Part shown: in pieces, positions 42,985 to 51,557 of the stretch
How positions within the stretch are numbered: the first letter of the stretch is position 1
How the letters are laid out: the number at the start of each line of letters is the position of its first letter
NCBI GenBank assembly: GCA_963791545.1
Contig: CAWBSR010000001.1
Coordinates: 269,254 to 333,253, forward strand
Origin: JALYXV01 sp963791545
Lineage (GTDB): Bacteria > Actinomycetota > Acidimicrobiia > Acidimicrobiales > Palsa-688
Direction: 5' to 3'
Length of the DNA: 64,000 nucleotides
The notes under the pieces: generated by a model
What the model was told of the DNA's origin: nothing
The model's input: the letters and a program-made list of their open reading frames with translations, nothing else
The model's database searches: none
Translations under genes and position numbers: made by a program

Positions 42985-43845
42985 GTGCCGAGCGAGAAAC
43001 GCCAGCGTCAACGGGAAGGTCGGATCGCCCGCCAGGAAGAACTGCGAATGGCCCAGAAGAAGGCCAAGCGGAACCGCCAGTTCGTCGTGGTGGCGGTAAT
43101 CGTGGTGGTGCTGGGCGGTGTCTTCTACCTGGTGACCAGGAAGAGCGGTACATCGGTGGCGACCAACGGCACCACTACGACCACGGTGGCAGGAGGCTCG
43201 ACGACCACCGGATCGACGACCACTGCTCCCGGGGCGTCGACGACGGCTGCGACCGCGCCTCCCGTGAGCGTGCCCCTCATTGCGGCGCCAGCCGGCGCCG
43301 CCTGCCCGGCCGCCGACGGTTCGTCACCGCATTTCACCAAGTTCACGGCAGCGCCGACCAACTGCATCGACGCCACCAAAACCTACACTGGCACTCTCGT
43401 GACCGATGCCGGCACCATCACCATCACGCTGGACCCGGCCGCGGCGCCGAAGACGGTCAACAACTTCGTCTACCTGGCCGGCTACCACTTCTTCGACGGC
43501 ACTGCGTTCCACCGGGTGATCCCGGGCTTCGTGGACCAGGGGGGCGACCCCACGGGCACCGGCGGCGGGGGCCCCGGGTACACCTTCGCCGACGAGCTCC
43601 CCAAGTCGGGCGCCTACAAGGCGGGCAGCCTGGCGATGGCCAACAGCGGACCCGATACCAACGGCAGCCAGTTCTTCATCGTGGCCAGCGACACTGGGGG
43701 CACCCAGCTGCAAGCCAGCTATTCCCTGTTCGGCCAGGTGACGGCCGGCATGGACGTGGTCACCAAGATCAACAAGGACGGCACCTCGGCGGGCACCCCC
43801 GCGGTGGTGCACAAAATCGTGAAGGCGACCGTCACCGCTGCCTAG
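42985..43845 (+). CDS. Membrane-anchored cyclophilin-type peptidyl-prolyl isomerase
   Basis: 286 residues from GTG 42985. A basic cytoplasmic N-terminus (EKRQRQREGRIARQEEL) precedes one helix, QFVVVAVIVVVLGGVFYLV (about 33-51), a Thr-rich linker (TTTTTVAGGSTTTGSTTTA) and a cyclophilin domain (about 125-285) with FHRVIPGFVDQGGDPTGTGG, GSQFFIVAS and LFGQVTAGMDVV. It should assist folding of exported proteins outside the membrane. A second cyclophilin gene follows 74 bases downstream with clear sequence kinship. Confidence 0.92.
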   Translation: MPSEKRQRQREGRIARQEELRMAQKKAKRNRQFVVVAVIVVVLGGVFYLVTRKSGTSVATNGTTTTTVAGGSTTTGSTTTAPGASTTAATAPPVSVPLIAAPAGAACPAADGSSPHFTKFTAAPTNCIDATKTYTGTLVTDAGTITITLDPAAAPKTVNNFVYLAGYHFFDGTAFHRVIPGFVDQGGDPTGTGGGGPGYTFADELPKSGAYKAGSLAMANSGPDTNGSQFFIVASDTGGTQLQASYSLFGQVTAGMDVVTKINKDGTSAGTPAVVHKIVKATVTAA

Positions 43846-43919
43846 GTCACCGAGGTGCCCCAGGCGCCATCCTGGCGGCGTTCGAATCTGAAATATCCCT
43901 GAAAGGCAGGAAGCCAGTC

Positions 43920-44477
43920 ATGACAATCGAATGCCCGGCCGCGGACGGCTCGAGCCCCAAGCGCCAGAAATTCAGTGAGCGGCCCCCAATGTGCATCGAT
44001 CCGGCCAAGCGCTACTCGGCCGAGATGGTGACCAACAAGGGCACCATGCAGATAGAGCTGGACCCGATGGCGGCCCCCAAGACGGTCAACAACTTCGTGT
44101 TCCTGGCCCGGTACCACTATTACGACGGTGTCACCTTTCACCGGGTCATCCCCGGTTTCGTCCTCCAGGGCGGCGATCCCCAGGGGACCGGTATGGGCGG
44201 TCCGGGGTACAAGTTCGAGGACGAACTCCCCAAGGGGCGACGCTATGAACTGGGCTCCCTGGCCATGGCCAACGCGGGATCGAACACCAACGGCAGCCAG
44301 TTCTTCATCATCAGCGGTCCCAGCGGAATGCAGCTGCCCCCCAAGTACTCGCTGTTCGGCAAGGTGGTCGGCGGTCTCGACGTGGTGGCGGCCATTGACG
44401 CTCTGGGCACGCCGGGCGCCGGGCGGCCTCGCGAGAAGCTCGTCATCGAATCGGTGACCATCACCGAAAAGGACTAG
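43920..44477 (+). CDS. Cytoplasmic cyclophilin-type peptidyl-prolyl isomerase
   Basis: 185 residues from ATG 43920, preceded by AGGAAG. No signal or membrane helix. Cyclophilin motifs FHRVIPGFVLQGGDPQGTGMG, GSQFFIISGPSG and LFGKVVGGLDVV are intact. Its N-terminus (ECPAADGSSPKRQKF ... PPMCIDPAKRY) repeats that of the anchored paralogue (ACPAADGSSPHFTKF ... PTNCIDATKTY), which indicates local duplication with gain or loss of the anchor. Confidence 0.93.
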   Translation: MTIECPAADGSSPKRQKFSERPPMCIDPAKRYSAEMVTNKGTMQIELDPMAAPKTVNNFVFLARYHYYDGVTFHRVIPGFVLQGGDPQGTGMGGPGYKFEDELPKGRRYELGSLAMANAGSNTNGSQFFIISGPSGMQLPPKYSLFGKVVGGLDVVAAIDALGTPGAGRPREKLVIESVTITEKD

Positions 44478-44651
44478 GACCGCCGTTTCGGAAGGCGCCG
44501 CTCAGGATCAAAAAGGGCATTTCGACCTGGTTGAGCCAATTGGCGCATCTGGCGGCAAAATGGGTTCTGGTTGCCCGAAAGTACACAAACCCGTCCTTCG
44601 GGGCTTGGGCGGCATTAACCTACCGCCAACCAATCTCCAGGAGGCCGTCTG
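44478..44651 (+). promoter_or_regulatory. Leader region of the LPVTG surface-protein gene
   Basis: 174 bases before ATG 44652. It contains GGCGG-N-CCGCC hairpin-forming sequence (about 44608-44630) and the ribosome-binding site AGGAGG at 44638-44643. A known riboswitch consensus was not recognised. Confidence 0.35.
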
Positions 44652-46569
44652 ATGGCCAAGTCCCGCCGTTGGGCACGAGCAGCCAGCAACCTTCTGGTGC
44701 TGGGTGGTGTCGCCAGCTTGATGGCCAGCGGATTTTCGAGTCGGACGGCAGAGCCGGGCGCTGGTGGCCCGTGTCCCGTTCTCCCAGGCCCAGTTCTCCA
44801 GCTTCGCGAGCGGTAGCGAGGTCCATTTGGGCGCGCTGACCTTGGGCTCCGCCACTCTTGCCAGCGTCGAGCAGGCATTCTCCGGGGTGACATCCAATTC
44901 TGCGGGACTCACAAGTCCATTTTCCTCCCACGTGATTCCGCCGGCACTCATCCAGCCAGCCCTGGGCGCCGGTGTGAACACCTACGCCCGGGGCACCGGT
45001 CTCGAGGTCGGTCTGGCCACCAACGCCCCAACCATCAACCAAATACTGCTGCCGGGGCTGGCAGAGTCCCACGCGCCACCCACCACCGCGGCCGTCACCA
45101 AGACCTTGTTGCCGATCAACATCCCCGGCGTTCTCACCGCGGGCGTCTTAAAGGGCATCGCCGCCACGAGCTACGCCGCCACCTTCTGCCCGGTCGGCCA
45201 GCCGCTCGCGTATGGCGAAGGGGACGCCGCGGGAGTCGCCCTCCTCGGGGCTCCGCCCCTGGTGGGATTGTCCAGCAACAGCAACCAGACCGCCCAGTCC
45301 CAGTCGCGGACCGACCTCTTCGCCAATCCCGACAGCACCTTCGGGATGATCAGCCAGGTCCAGGAGATCATCGCTCCGATCTCGATCAACCTCGGAGCCG
45401 CCCTTTCGCTGCAGATAGCGGTCCAAGGCACGGGCATCAACAAACCGGTCACCTTGCAGGTGGTCACCGACGGGGAAGGCCATAGCGGTTTCCAGGTCGT
45501 CAACAACACCGCCCAGGTGGTGATCACCCTGGTCGCCGGCGCGGTGTCGACCACTCTGGTGTCGTTGTCGCTGAACCAGCTGCTCGGCCAGGGCGGTCTG
45601 GTGATCGACAATTCCACCCCCGTCGTCGGGGCCGTGTTGTCGGCACTGGGAATCAACCTCGGTCTCGCCATCGCCACGCCGCCCCAGGCCATCCCCGTTG
45701 CCGGGGCCAATACCGTTGCCGCCCAGTTCAACCTGGTGTCCCTGCACCTGGCCCTCAACGGTGGACTCCAGATTGCCAACCTGAACATCGGTCACATGGA
45801 AGCCGGGGTGTCCCTGCCCACCGGTTCGATCTCCTGTTCGATCCCGGTGGCCAAGGCGGCCAACCCGACCACCGTGGTGGCCGGTCAGTCCTTCACCTGG
45901 ACAATCTCCATCCCGAGCAGCGCCGCCGACCTGGCCGATTCGGCGTGTGATCTGACTCACATTGCGGCCCGCGACACGATCTCTGTGAACTCGGGGGCCC
46001 CGACCTTCTCCGTTACCGCGATCAGCAACGGGGGCACGTTCAACAGCACCACCGGGACGATCACCTGGGCCAACCTCGGTAACTACCATCCGGGTGACCC
46101 GCCGATCCTGCTCACGGTGACCGTCGCCGTTCCCGCCGATTCGCCGGCGGGGGTCTTGCAGGACACGGCCAACGTCACCGCGGGACTCGGAAACTGCACC
46201 GGTGGCGCCACCGGAGTTGCCACCCTGATCGGACCCAACTTGGGATCGGTGGTTATTGCCGGCACGATCACCCTGGTGGCGCCGCAGATCGTCCCCATCA
46301 CGCCGCCTACCACGGAGCCACCCACGACTGCGCCGCCGACAACCACCCCGCCCACCACCGCGCCCCCCACCACGGCGCCGCCGACAACCGGACCCCGGCC
46401 TACCACGGAGCCGCCCGACACGGCGCCGCCCATCACACCTGAGGTGGAAACGGAGCCGACGCTGCCGCAACGCCTCCCCGTCACGGGCGGCGGATCGGAC
46501 CTGGCCCTCCTGGGAGTGGCACTGCTGGCGCTGGGGGCCATTGCCCGCCGGGCCGCTCGCCAAGCCTGA
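44652..46569 (+). CDS. LPVTG cell-wall-anchored surface protein, apparent frameshift near its signal peptide
   Basis: An ATG at 44652 with AGGAGG upstream encodes a signal peptide (MAKSRRWARAASNLLVLGGV... to about residue 33), but that frame stops at 44813-44815. The +1 frame, open from about 44722, carries the rest: VPFSQAQFSSFASGSEVHLG, a long beta-rich, Val/Ala/Leu-rich part (to about 45830), a domain with VVAGQSFTWTISIPSS and LTVTVAVPADSPAGVLQDTA (DUF11-like repeat), a Thr/Pro stalk, and LPVTGGGSDLALLGVALLAL plus RRAARQA as sorting signal. A surface protein with an anchor but no signal peptide makes no sense, so I join the two frames; the shift lies in 44722-44815, possibly at the TTTT run near 44732. 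Confidence 0.75.
46303..46437 (+). repeat. Pro/Thr tandem repeats (PPTT-type stalk)
   Basis: About ten copies of a four-to-five-residue unit of the form PPTTxP (PPTTEPPTTAPPTTTPP...) encoded by CCGCC(C)ACCAC(C)-like repeats. It lies just before the LPVTG motif and serves as a wall-spanning stalk. Confidence 0.9.
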
Positions 46570-46611
46570 CACCCGCCCAGTTAGTCTCGCGGGCGTACCG
46601 CCGGCCCGGAT

Positions 46612-47243
46612 CTATTGAGTCGTGAAACTGATCTCCTGGTACCGCCAGGTGTCATTCACGTAGCTCAGCATGGTGGCGTAGAGCGTCCGACCCGAGGGAA
46701 GCGAGGCCACGTGGTACGACGATTGGGGGGCGGGCAGGTTGCCCGAGTTGACCACGTCATACCCACCACGGGTGGTCCCGACCCAGAGGGCGTAGTACGG
46801 GACGCCGGCCACGGTGGACCAGGTAAAGGTGGCGGGGGCGCTGATCCCGGCCTGCCCGTCGGTCGGCGACGTCAGCCCCGCCTCGCCCGGCTTGGCCGTG
46901 AAGGTGGTAGAGGAATAGAGCCAGCCGGAGTTGGTTTGGGTGTAGATGGTGGCGTACATGGTTCCCGGGGGCAGGCCAGGTTGACGTTGGCGAAGACCTG
47001 CAGCCCCACCGTCGTCGCCCCCGACGCCGTGACCATCAGCGACGGACTCGAGGCGTTGGCGACACGGCCCACCGCCGGGGCCGCCGGGGCGGCCAGAGCG
47101 GTGCCTGCTCCGGTCGCCGCGAGGACCAGGCAGGCCGCCACGATGGTCCCCGCGAGGCTGATGACACGGTGCTTGCCACCCCAGCCGAGCGTCATATTGG
47201 GGAGAGCCAACTTGCTCGAATTTTCGGTGGGAACAGCCATCAC
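46612..47243 (-). pseudogene. Secreted fibronectin-like surface protein, apparent frameshift near 46970
   Basis: The 5' part, from about 47243 (MMAVPTENSSKLALP...), has a signal peptide KHRVISLAGTIVAACLVLAA ending ALAAPAA and continues to GLQVFANVNL. That frame then becomes Pro/Arg-rich nonsense and ends at 46872. In another frame from about 46975 the expected continuation appears: PPGTMYATIYTQTNSGWLYS, then AGISAPATFTWSTVAGVPYY and LYATMLSYVNDTWRYQEISF, ending FTTQ at 46612. The two Trp/Tyr-rich segments look like tandem Fn3/Big-type repeats. The shift sits by a CCCCC run (46964-46975). Function unknown; mutation or assembly error cannot be distinguished. Confidence 0.7.
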
Positions 47244-47685
47244 ATCTCTCTCTCTTCACCTGAGTGTCCAGACGCCGCCGCTCGGGGTACTGACGACCTT
47301 CGGCAGATCGACGGTGGTAATTAACAAGAAAAACGAGCGCCCTTAAATCCGAATGGAGATGATTGTCCGTGCCGGAAGGGAGAAAAAATCGGACAAATAG
47401 TCCCGATACCGCCGGAGAGCAACCGTATTTAATCGGATCGGGACATTCGCGGCCAATCGGCGCGAGTGTCCAGGGCGTCCCGAAACCTTGCTTCGGTCAT
47501 TGACGCAAGTTGGGTAGCGGAGATACCGCGAAACTGGGTGTTCGGACGACTTGAGCATCGCCAAATTCTCTTGAGCCAGTTCCGACACCGGGACGCATTT
47601 CAAGGCCAGCTGGCGGGTCGGACATATCGTCCTAACGCACCTTCAGTCCTCCCGAGTTGGGCGGCGGCTCTTGGCCGCGTGAAGC
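47244..47685. other. 440-bp intergenic region, relatively AT-rich
   Basis: It separates the secreted protein from the convergently placed metallopeptidase gene (both minus strand). AATTAACAAGAAAAACGAG and AAATAGTCCCG stretches are unusually AT-rich for this genome and probably hold the secreted protein's promoter. An 87-codon minus-strand frame (47343-47603) lacks support. Confidence 0.45.
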
Positions 47686-48750
47686 TCAGTGCTGTCCGCT
47701 ACCTGCCGGGGCCTCCGCGAGGAGGCGCCGGTGGACGAAGCCCAGCTTTTCGATCACCTTGGGGCTGAGAACGAAGGGGTACAGGTCGTCCTTGCCCATG
47801 CTGCGGTTGATGGCATTCAAGGCGTAGGTGAGGGGGAGCCAGTCGGCGAGGATCTCGTCGATATCGGACTGCGAATCCAACGACGGAGAAGCCATGAGGG
47901 AGGATTCCAACCGACGGTCCACGGGCCGCTGGCCCGGCGCCCGCAGCCCTCGGGGCCCGGTGACGATAACCCCGTGCGATGCCGCCGTTTGCAGGGTGTC
48001 ACGGATGTGCAGGTAGTGGGCCCACGTCTCGGCCCAGTCCTCCCACGGGTGGGCGGCCGCGTAGGCGCTGACGTGGTGCTCGGCCCATCCCGAAGGCGGC
48101 CCATCCTTGTAGTGATGTTCCAAGGCCTGCTGGTACTCCGCCCGTTCGTCACCGAAGAGGGACCGGAACTGTCCCAGCACCTCGTCGTTGCCGTCAACCA
48201 GGACCTGCCAGTAGTAATGGCCCACCTCGTGGCGGAGGTGGCCGACCATGGTCCGGTAGGGCTCGCCCAACTCGTCCCGCAGCCGTTCTCGGTAGGCGTC
48301 GTCGGACTCGGCCAGGTCGATGGTGATCAAGCCGTCGTCGTGTCCGATGGTGATGGGCCGGCCTTTGTCGACCAGGAAATCAAACCTGGGCCCGCCGTCC
48401 ATGGGAAGTTCCAACTCGAGCAGCTGGAACACCAGCCGCCGTTTGGCCGCCTCGGCTCGCACCAACCGCTGCGCCACCCGCGCATCCTCGAGGTCGGCGT
48501 CGTTGGGTCGGGTCCGGGTGAGCTGACATGACCGGCACCACTGCGGCGTCTCGCCACCCGATTCGAGGCCCGGCAGGACCCAGTTGCAACCGGCTCGGCC
48601 TTCGTTGGCGCAGCGGCGCACATCGCTGCCGGTGACGAGGACCATCCCCCGCCGGTCGGGATCGAAGCCCAGGCGGGAGCGGCACCGGAGACACGCCCGG
48701 TTCTCGAAAAACACCAGCTGCCCGCACTGGGGACAGGCGAAGGCCTTCAC
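47686..48750 (-). CDS. Putative zinc-binding metallopeptidase with zinc-ribbon
   Basis: 354 residues from GTG 48750, which overlaps the lipid-kinase stop as GTGA; the frame continues upstream only as shadow. The N-terminal zinc-ribbon (1-70) has CPQCGQ, CLRC, CANEGRAGC and CRSC. The gluzincin-like motif HLRHEVGHYYW near residue 170 contains HExGH, and WEDWAETWAHYLHI downstream supplies a further metal ligand. Cytoplasmic; matches the conserved family of zinc-ribbon metallopeptidases with unknown substrate. Coupled to the upstream diacylglycerol-kinase-like gene. Confidence 0.85.
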   Translation of the reverse strand: MKAFACPQCGQLVFFENRACLRCRSRLGFDPDRRGMVLVTGSDVRRCANEGRAGCNWVLPGLESGGETPQWCRSCQLTRTRPNDADLEDARVAQRLVRAEAAKRRLVFQLLELELPMDGGPRFDFLVDKGRPITIGHDDGLITIDLAESDDAYRERLRDELGEPYRTMVGHLRHEVGHYYWQVLVDGNDEVLGQFRSLFGDERAEYQQALEHHYKDGPPSGWAEHHVSAYAAAHPWEDWAETWAHYLHIRDTLQTAASHGVIVTGPRGLRAPGQRPVDRRLESSLMASPSLDSQSDIDEILADWLPLTYALNAINRSMGKDDLYPFVLSPKVIEKLGFVHRRLLAEAPAGSGQH

Positions 48751-49622
48751 GGAACCAAGACCCGCAGTGCCTTCGGGAGGCACCGGTACCGCAGCGGGGT
48801 GGTCATCTTCTCGACCTCCCCGTCGAGCGCCACCTCGACCCGGCCCCGGTTCAGGTCGACGGTGGTGGCACCGTGACGGTCGCGGACGACCAGCGGCGAA
48901 GCCGCCAGGCGGCCGAGTAGCACCGCGCCCACGATGCGCAGCCGGGACAGCGGCCGGTCTCCCCGGACCACCCGGACGTCCAGTAACCCGTCGTCGAGGC
49001 TCTGACGGTCGGCCAGGTCGAGGAGACCCTCGCCGTAGGTTCCGTTGCCGACAAAGACCATCCACGCCCGATGGGTGACACCGTCCACTTCGACGTCGAC
49101 CCGGCTCCCCTCGCGAAGCTGCTCGTAGGCGGCCACGATGTTGGCCACCCCCTTACGCAGCCGGCGCTGGTGGAACTCCCGCCGGATGACGATCTTGGGG
49201 TAGACGCCGATGCTGGAGTTGTTGATGAAGAACTTGTCGTTGACGCAGCCCACGTCGACCTCGATGACCCGGCCGCCAACCGCTCTCTCGGCGTCGTCGA
49301 GGTCCTCGATCCCGATGTCCTTGGCGAAATGGTTCCTCGTGCCCGCGGGGACCACGAGGAGAGGGACTGAGGTGCCGACCAGTTGCTGGGCCACGGTCCG
49401 GATGGTGCCGTCGCCACCTGCGGCACCGATGAAGGCAGGACCCGACGCCAGGGCGTCCTTGATGGCGTCCTCCAACTTGTCCGGGGGGCAATCCTGCACG
49501 GAGTGCCCGGGGAAGCGTTGGCGCAACTCCTCTACCGAGGTCTCCTCCGGTCCGGAGCCGGGGTTGACGAAGATGACTCCGGACTGTTCGGGCACGGGCT
49601 GTTCCTCGCGGTCGGGATTCAC
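48747..49622 (-). CDS. Diacylglycerol/lipid kinase family protein (DAGK_cat)
   Basis: 291 residues from ATG 49622. SGVIFVNPGSGPEETSVEEL starts the catalytic domain; FIGAAGGDGTIRTVAQQLV is the GGDGT nucleotide-binding motif, and VVPAGTRNHFAKDIGI matches the conserved PxGTxNxFA. The C-terminal beta-domain has VDVGCVNDKFFINNSSIGVYP and VFVGNGTYGEGLLDLADRQSLDDGLLDV. It phosphorylates diacylglycerol or a related lipid at the membrane. The unusual link is its GTGA overlap with a metallopeptidase gene. Confidence 0.9.
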   Translation of the reverse strand: MNPDREEQPVPEQSGVIFVNPGSGPEETSVEELRQRFPGHSVQDCPPDKLEDAIKDALASGPAFIGAAGGDGTIRTVAQQLVGTSVPLLVVPAGTRNHFAKDIGIEDLDDAERAVGGRVIEVDVGCVNDKFFINNSSIGVYPKIVIRREFHQRRLRKGVANIVAAYEQLREGSRVDVEVDGVTHRAWMVFVGNGTYGEGLLDLADRQSLDDGLLDVRVVRGDRPLSRLRIVGAVLLGRLAASPLVVRDRHGATTVDLNRGRVEVALDGEVEKMTTPLRYRCLPKALRVLVP

Positions 49623-50119
49623 GGTGTTGGGATCACGGTACCGGCGGGCGTCCTGATCGGGGCGGGTTGCACCCTCACCCCGACCAGTGTCGTAGGCCTA
49701 CGAGCGATCACCCGTGCGGGCGGCGACGGATTGTCTTCATTTCACGGGTCCGCCGATATGTCGTGCGACCTCTACCCAATCCGGGACCGCGCTCAAACCG
49801 GGAAGCGGGGACGGTTCCCCAATCAATTCCATCTGCCCGGGCGGGGGCGGGTGGCGGACACCAGGGCGAGGTGTTCGAGATCCGGGAGTGATCGGGAGCC
49901 GCACGAGTGCCGTTTGGACCGGCGTCAGGGCGGGTAGGTCCAGGGCACACCCCAGCAGCCTCGGGCGGCGGTCCCCCAAATCAGAGGTTCACCCGCGTCC
50001 CGCATCGAGCACCGGCGGACGTGCACGTGTTCACAAGCCTCATGACCGCCGCCCGGGGCTCAAGCTTTTCCCGTCCTGGGTCTCCGGTAGCGGCGGGCAC
50101 CAGCGGGGGCTCGACGGCG
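49623..50119. other. About 500 bp without a supported gene
   Basis: It lies between the S51 peptidase gene and the lipid-kinase gene, both minus strand. Frames up to 180 codons on the plus strand have no domain or start site and run antisense into the kinase gene. It should contain the kinase promoter; no strong motif was identified. Confidence 0.45.
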
Positions 50120-50809
50120 CTACCGGCTGAGAGCGTCCAGGGCGGCGGGCTGGCCATCCACGAAGATCCGGACCTCGCCCGCTCCTTCGACGCGCCAGGC
50201 GCCGTCCCGTTCCCGGATGAGGGCGGTCTGCTCGTCGATGGCCGCGATCCGCAGCCCGCCCGCGGCCAGGCTGAAGGTGCGATGGGCCTTTTCCGGCGAC
50301 CAGGTGTTGGCGTGGGGCAGCACCGCCACCTGCTCGATCAGGCCCAGCCCGAGGGTCAGTGCGCCGCCCCGGGGGTCGATCATGGGGTCGCACAGGGCCA
50401 TGGCGCCGGCCGAGGATCCAGCCACCACCGCCCCTTCATGCCATGCCTCTTCGAGCGCCTGCCAGACCTCGGAGTCCTTGAGGACCGATCGGAGATGCAG
50501 GGGCGAGCCGCCGCCCAGGTAGATGAACCGGGCCGCCCGGACCACGGCGGCGTTGCCGGCATCCTCGGCGTCCCTGCGCCCGACCACCATCAGGCCCCGG
50601 ACCCGGCCCCCCAACCCCTCGAAGTGCTGCGACGCGGTCGCCACCGCCCGGTCGGGGTGCTCATAGGCGGCCGCCGTCGGCAGCACCAGCACCTCCTCGC
50701 CGCCGCTGGCGGCCAGCAAGCCGGCATCGAAGGTGCATTTGTCCCGCCATTCCGCCCCGCCGACCAGGGCGAGTGGCCCCGGATGACCGGGCTGACCGGA
50801 TGTCGTCAT
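50120..50809 (-). CDS. Peptidase S51 / cyanophycinase-like protein
   Basis: 229 residues from ATG 50809, overlapping the upstream methyltransferase stop as ATGA. GPLALVGGAEW near the N-terminus, FIYLGGGSPLHLRSVL, then VVAGSSAGAMALCDPMIDP, in which Ser of GSSAGAM is the nucleophile, are family hallmarks of the class-I-glutamine-amidotransferase-like fold. His in VLPHANTWSP region completes the triad. Substrate unknown (dipeptides, cyanophycin-like polymers or other); about 230 residues is normal for dipeptidase-E-like members. Confidence 0.85.
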   Translation of the reverse strand: MTTSGQPGHPGPLALVGGAEWRDKCTFDAGLLAASGGEEVLVLPTAAAYEHPDRAVATASQHFEGLGGRVRGLMVVGRRDAEDAGNAAVVRAARFIYLGGGSPLHLRSVLKDSEVWQALEEAWHEGAVVAGSSAGAMALCDPMIDPRGGALTLGLGLIEQVAVLPHANTWSPEKAHRTFSLAAGGLRIAAIDEQTALIRERDGAWRVEGAGEVRIFVDGQPAALDALSR

Positions 50810-51510
50810 TCATTTCCTCCACCATGGGGTGCACGATTGACAAGGACAGAGTGGGCGAGGACGGACATTTCTGGGTCCGGCTCGCCGATCGGCGGGCGCC
50901 AGGCGACACCTGAGATGCTCGACTTGAACAGGGGGCCCGCGGCCGGCAGAGCGAAGCGTTCGCAGTCCGACACCGACAACCCGGCCTGGCGTAGCGTGGT
51001 CAGGGTATCCCGGCGGAGATGGCAACCCCCTGCGATCCGGCGCCAGAGCGGCGCCACCGCCCGCTGCGCCCAGCCCCCCAGGCCACCCGCCGCTACATGC
51101 TCGATGAACAGCAACCGGCCGCCCGGTACCAGCCAGCGAGCGATGGCCGCCGCCGCCACGTCGGGATCGGCAACCGTGCATAACGTCAGCGTGGTGACCA
51201 CGGTTTCGAACCCGCCCTCGGCCAGGTCGGCTTCCTCGACGCCCACCCCGACCACCTCAAGGGGCACCGTCATCGTCGCCGCCCGCCCCAAAAGCCGCTC
51301 CCGCATGGCGGCGTCGGGCTCGAGCGCCAGCACCGACGACACCCGGTCGGGCCGGTAGTGGCGCAGGTTGAGCCCCGTCCCGGCGCCGATCTCCAGCACC
51401 CGGCCCTGGGCCGCCATCAGAAGGCGGCGCCTCCGGGTCGCCAAACCCCGGGCCTCGGTGGCCGCCAGCACCCAATCGTAAAAAGCGGGGGCCCACCAAC
51501 GGCGCGTCAT
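50806..51510 (-). CDS. SAM-dependent methyltransferase (UbiE/PMT-like)
   Basis: 234 residues from ATG 51510 (ATG 51522 adds four residues). RRWWAPAFYDWVLAATE then VLEIGAGTGLNLRHYRPDRV is motif I of small-molecule methyltransferases; SVLALEPDAAM, TVVTTLTLCTVADPDVAA and WLVPGGRLLFIEHV are motifs II-III. The family often methylates lipids such as phosphatidylethanolamine. ATGA-coupled to the S51 gene and divergent from the dehydrogenase gene (47-base gap). Confidence 0.86.
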   Translation of the reverse strand: MTRRWWAPAFYDWVLAATEARGLATRRRRLLMAAQGRVLEIGAGTGLNLRHYRPDRVSSVLALEPDAAMRERLLGRAATMTVPLEVVGVGVEEADLAEGGFETVVTTLTLCTVADPDVAAAAIARWLVPGGRLLFIEHVAAGGLGGWAQRAVAPLWRRIAGGCHLRRDTLTTLRQAGLSVSDCERFALPAAGPLFKSSISGVAWRPPIGEPDPEMSVLAHSVLVNRAPHGGGNE

Positions 51511-51557
51511 GGCGGAGGCCACCGTAGTCAGGTTACCAGTCGGTAATATGAGGGGGG

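Noticed and set aside
43870..43890. tRNA T-loop-like GTTCGAATC
   Set aside because: No acceptor stem, D-arm or anticodon arm can be formed around it. No tRNA or rRNA gene was found anywhere in the window.
44478..44651. Riboswitch (cyclic-dinucleotide type) before the LPVTG gene
   Set aside because: The region forms hairpins, but the conserved core sequences of known cyclic-dinucleotide riboswitches were not recognised.
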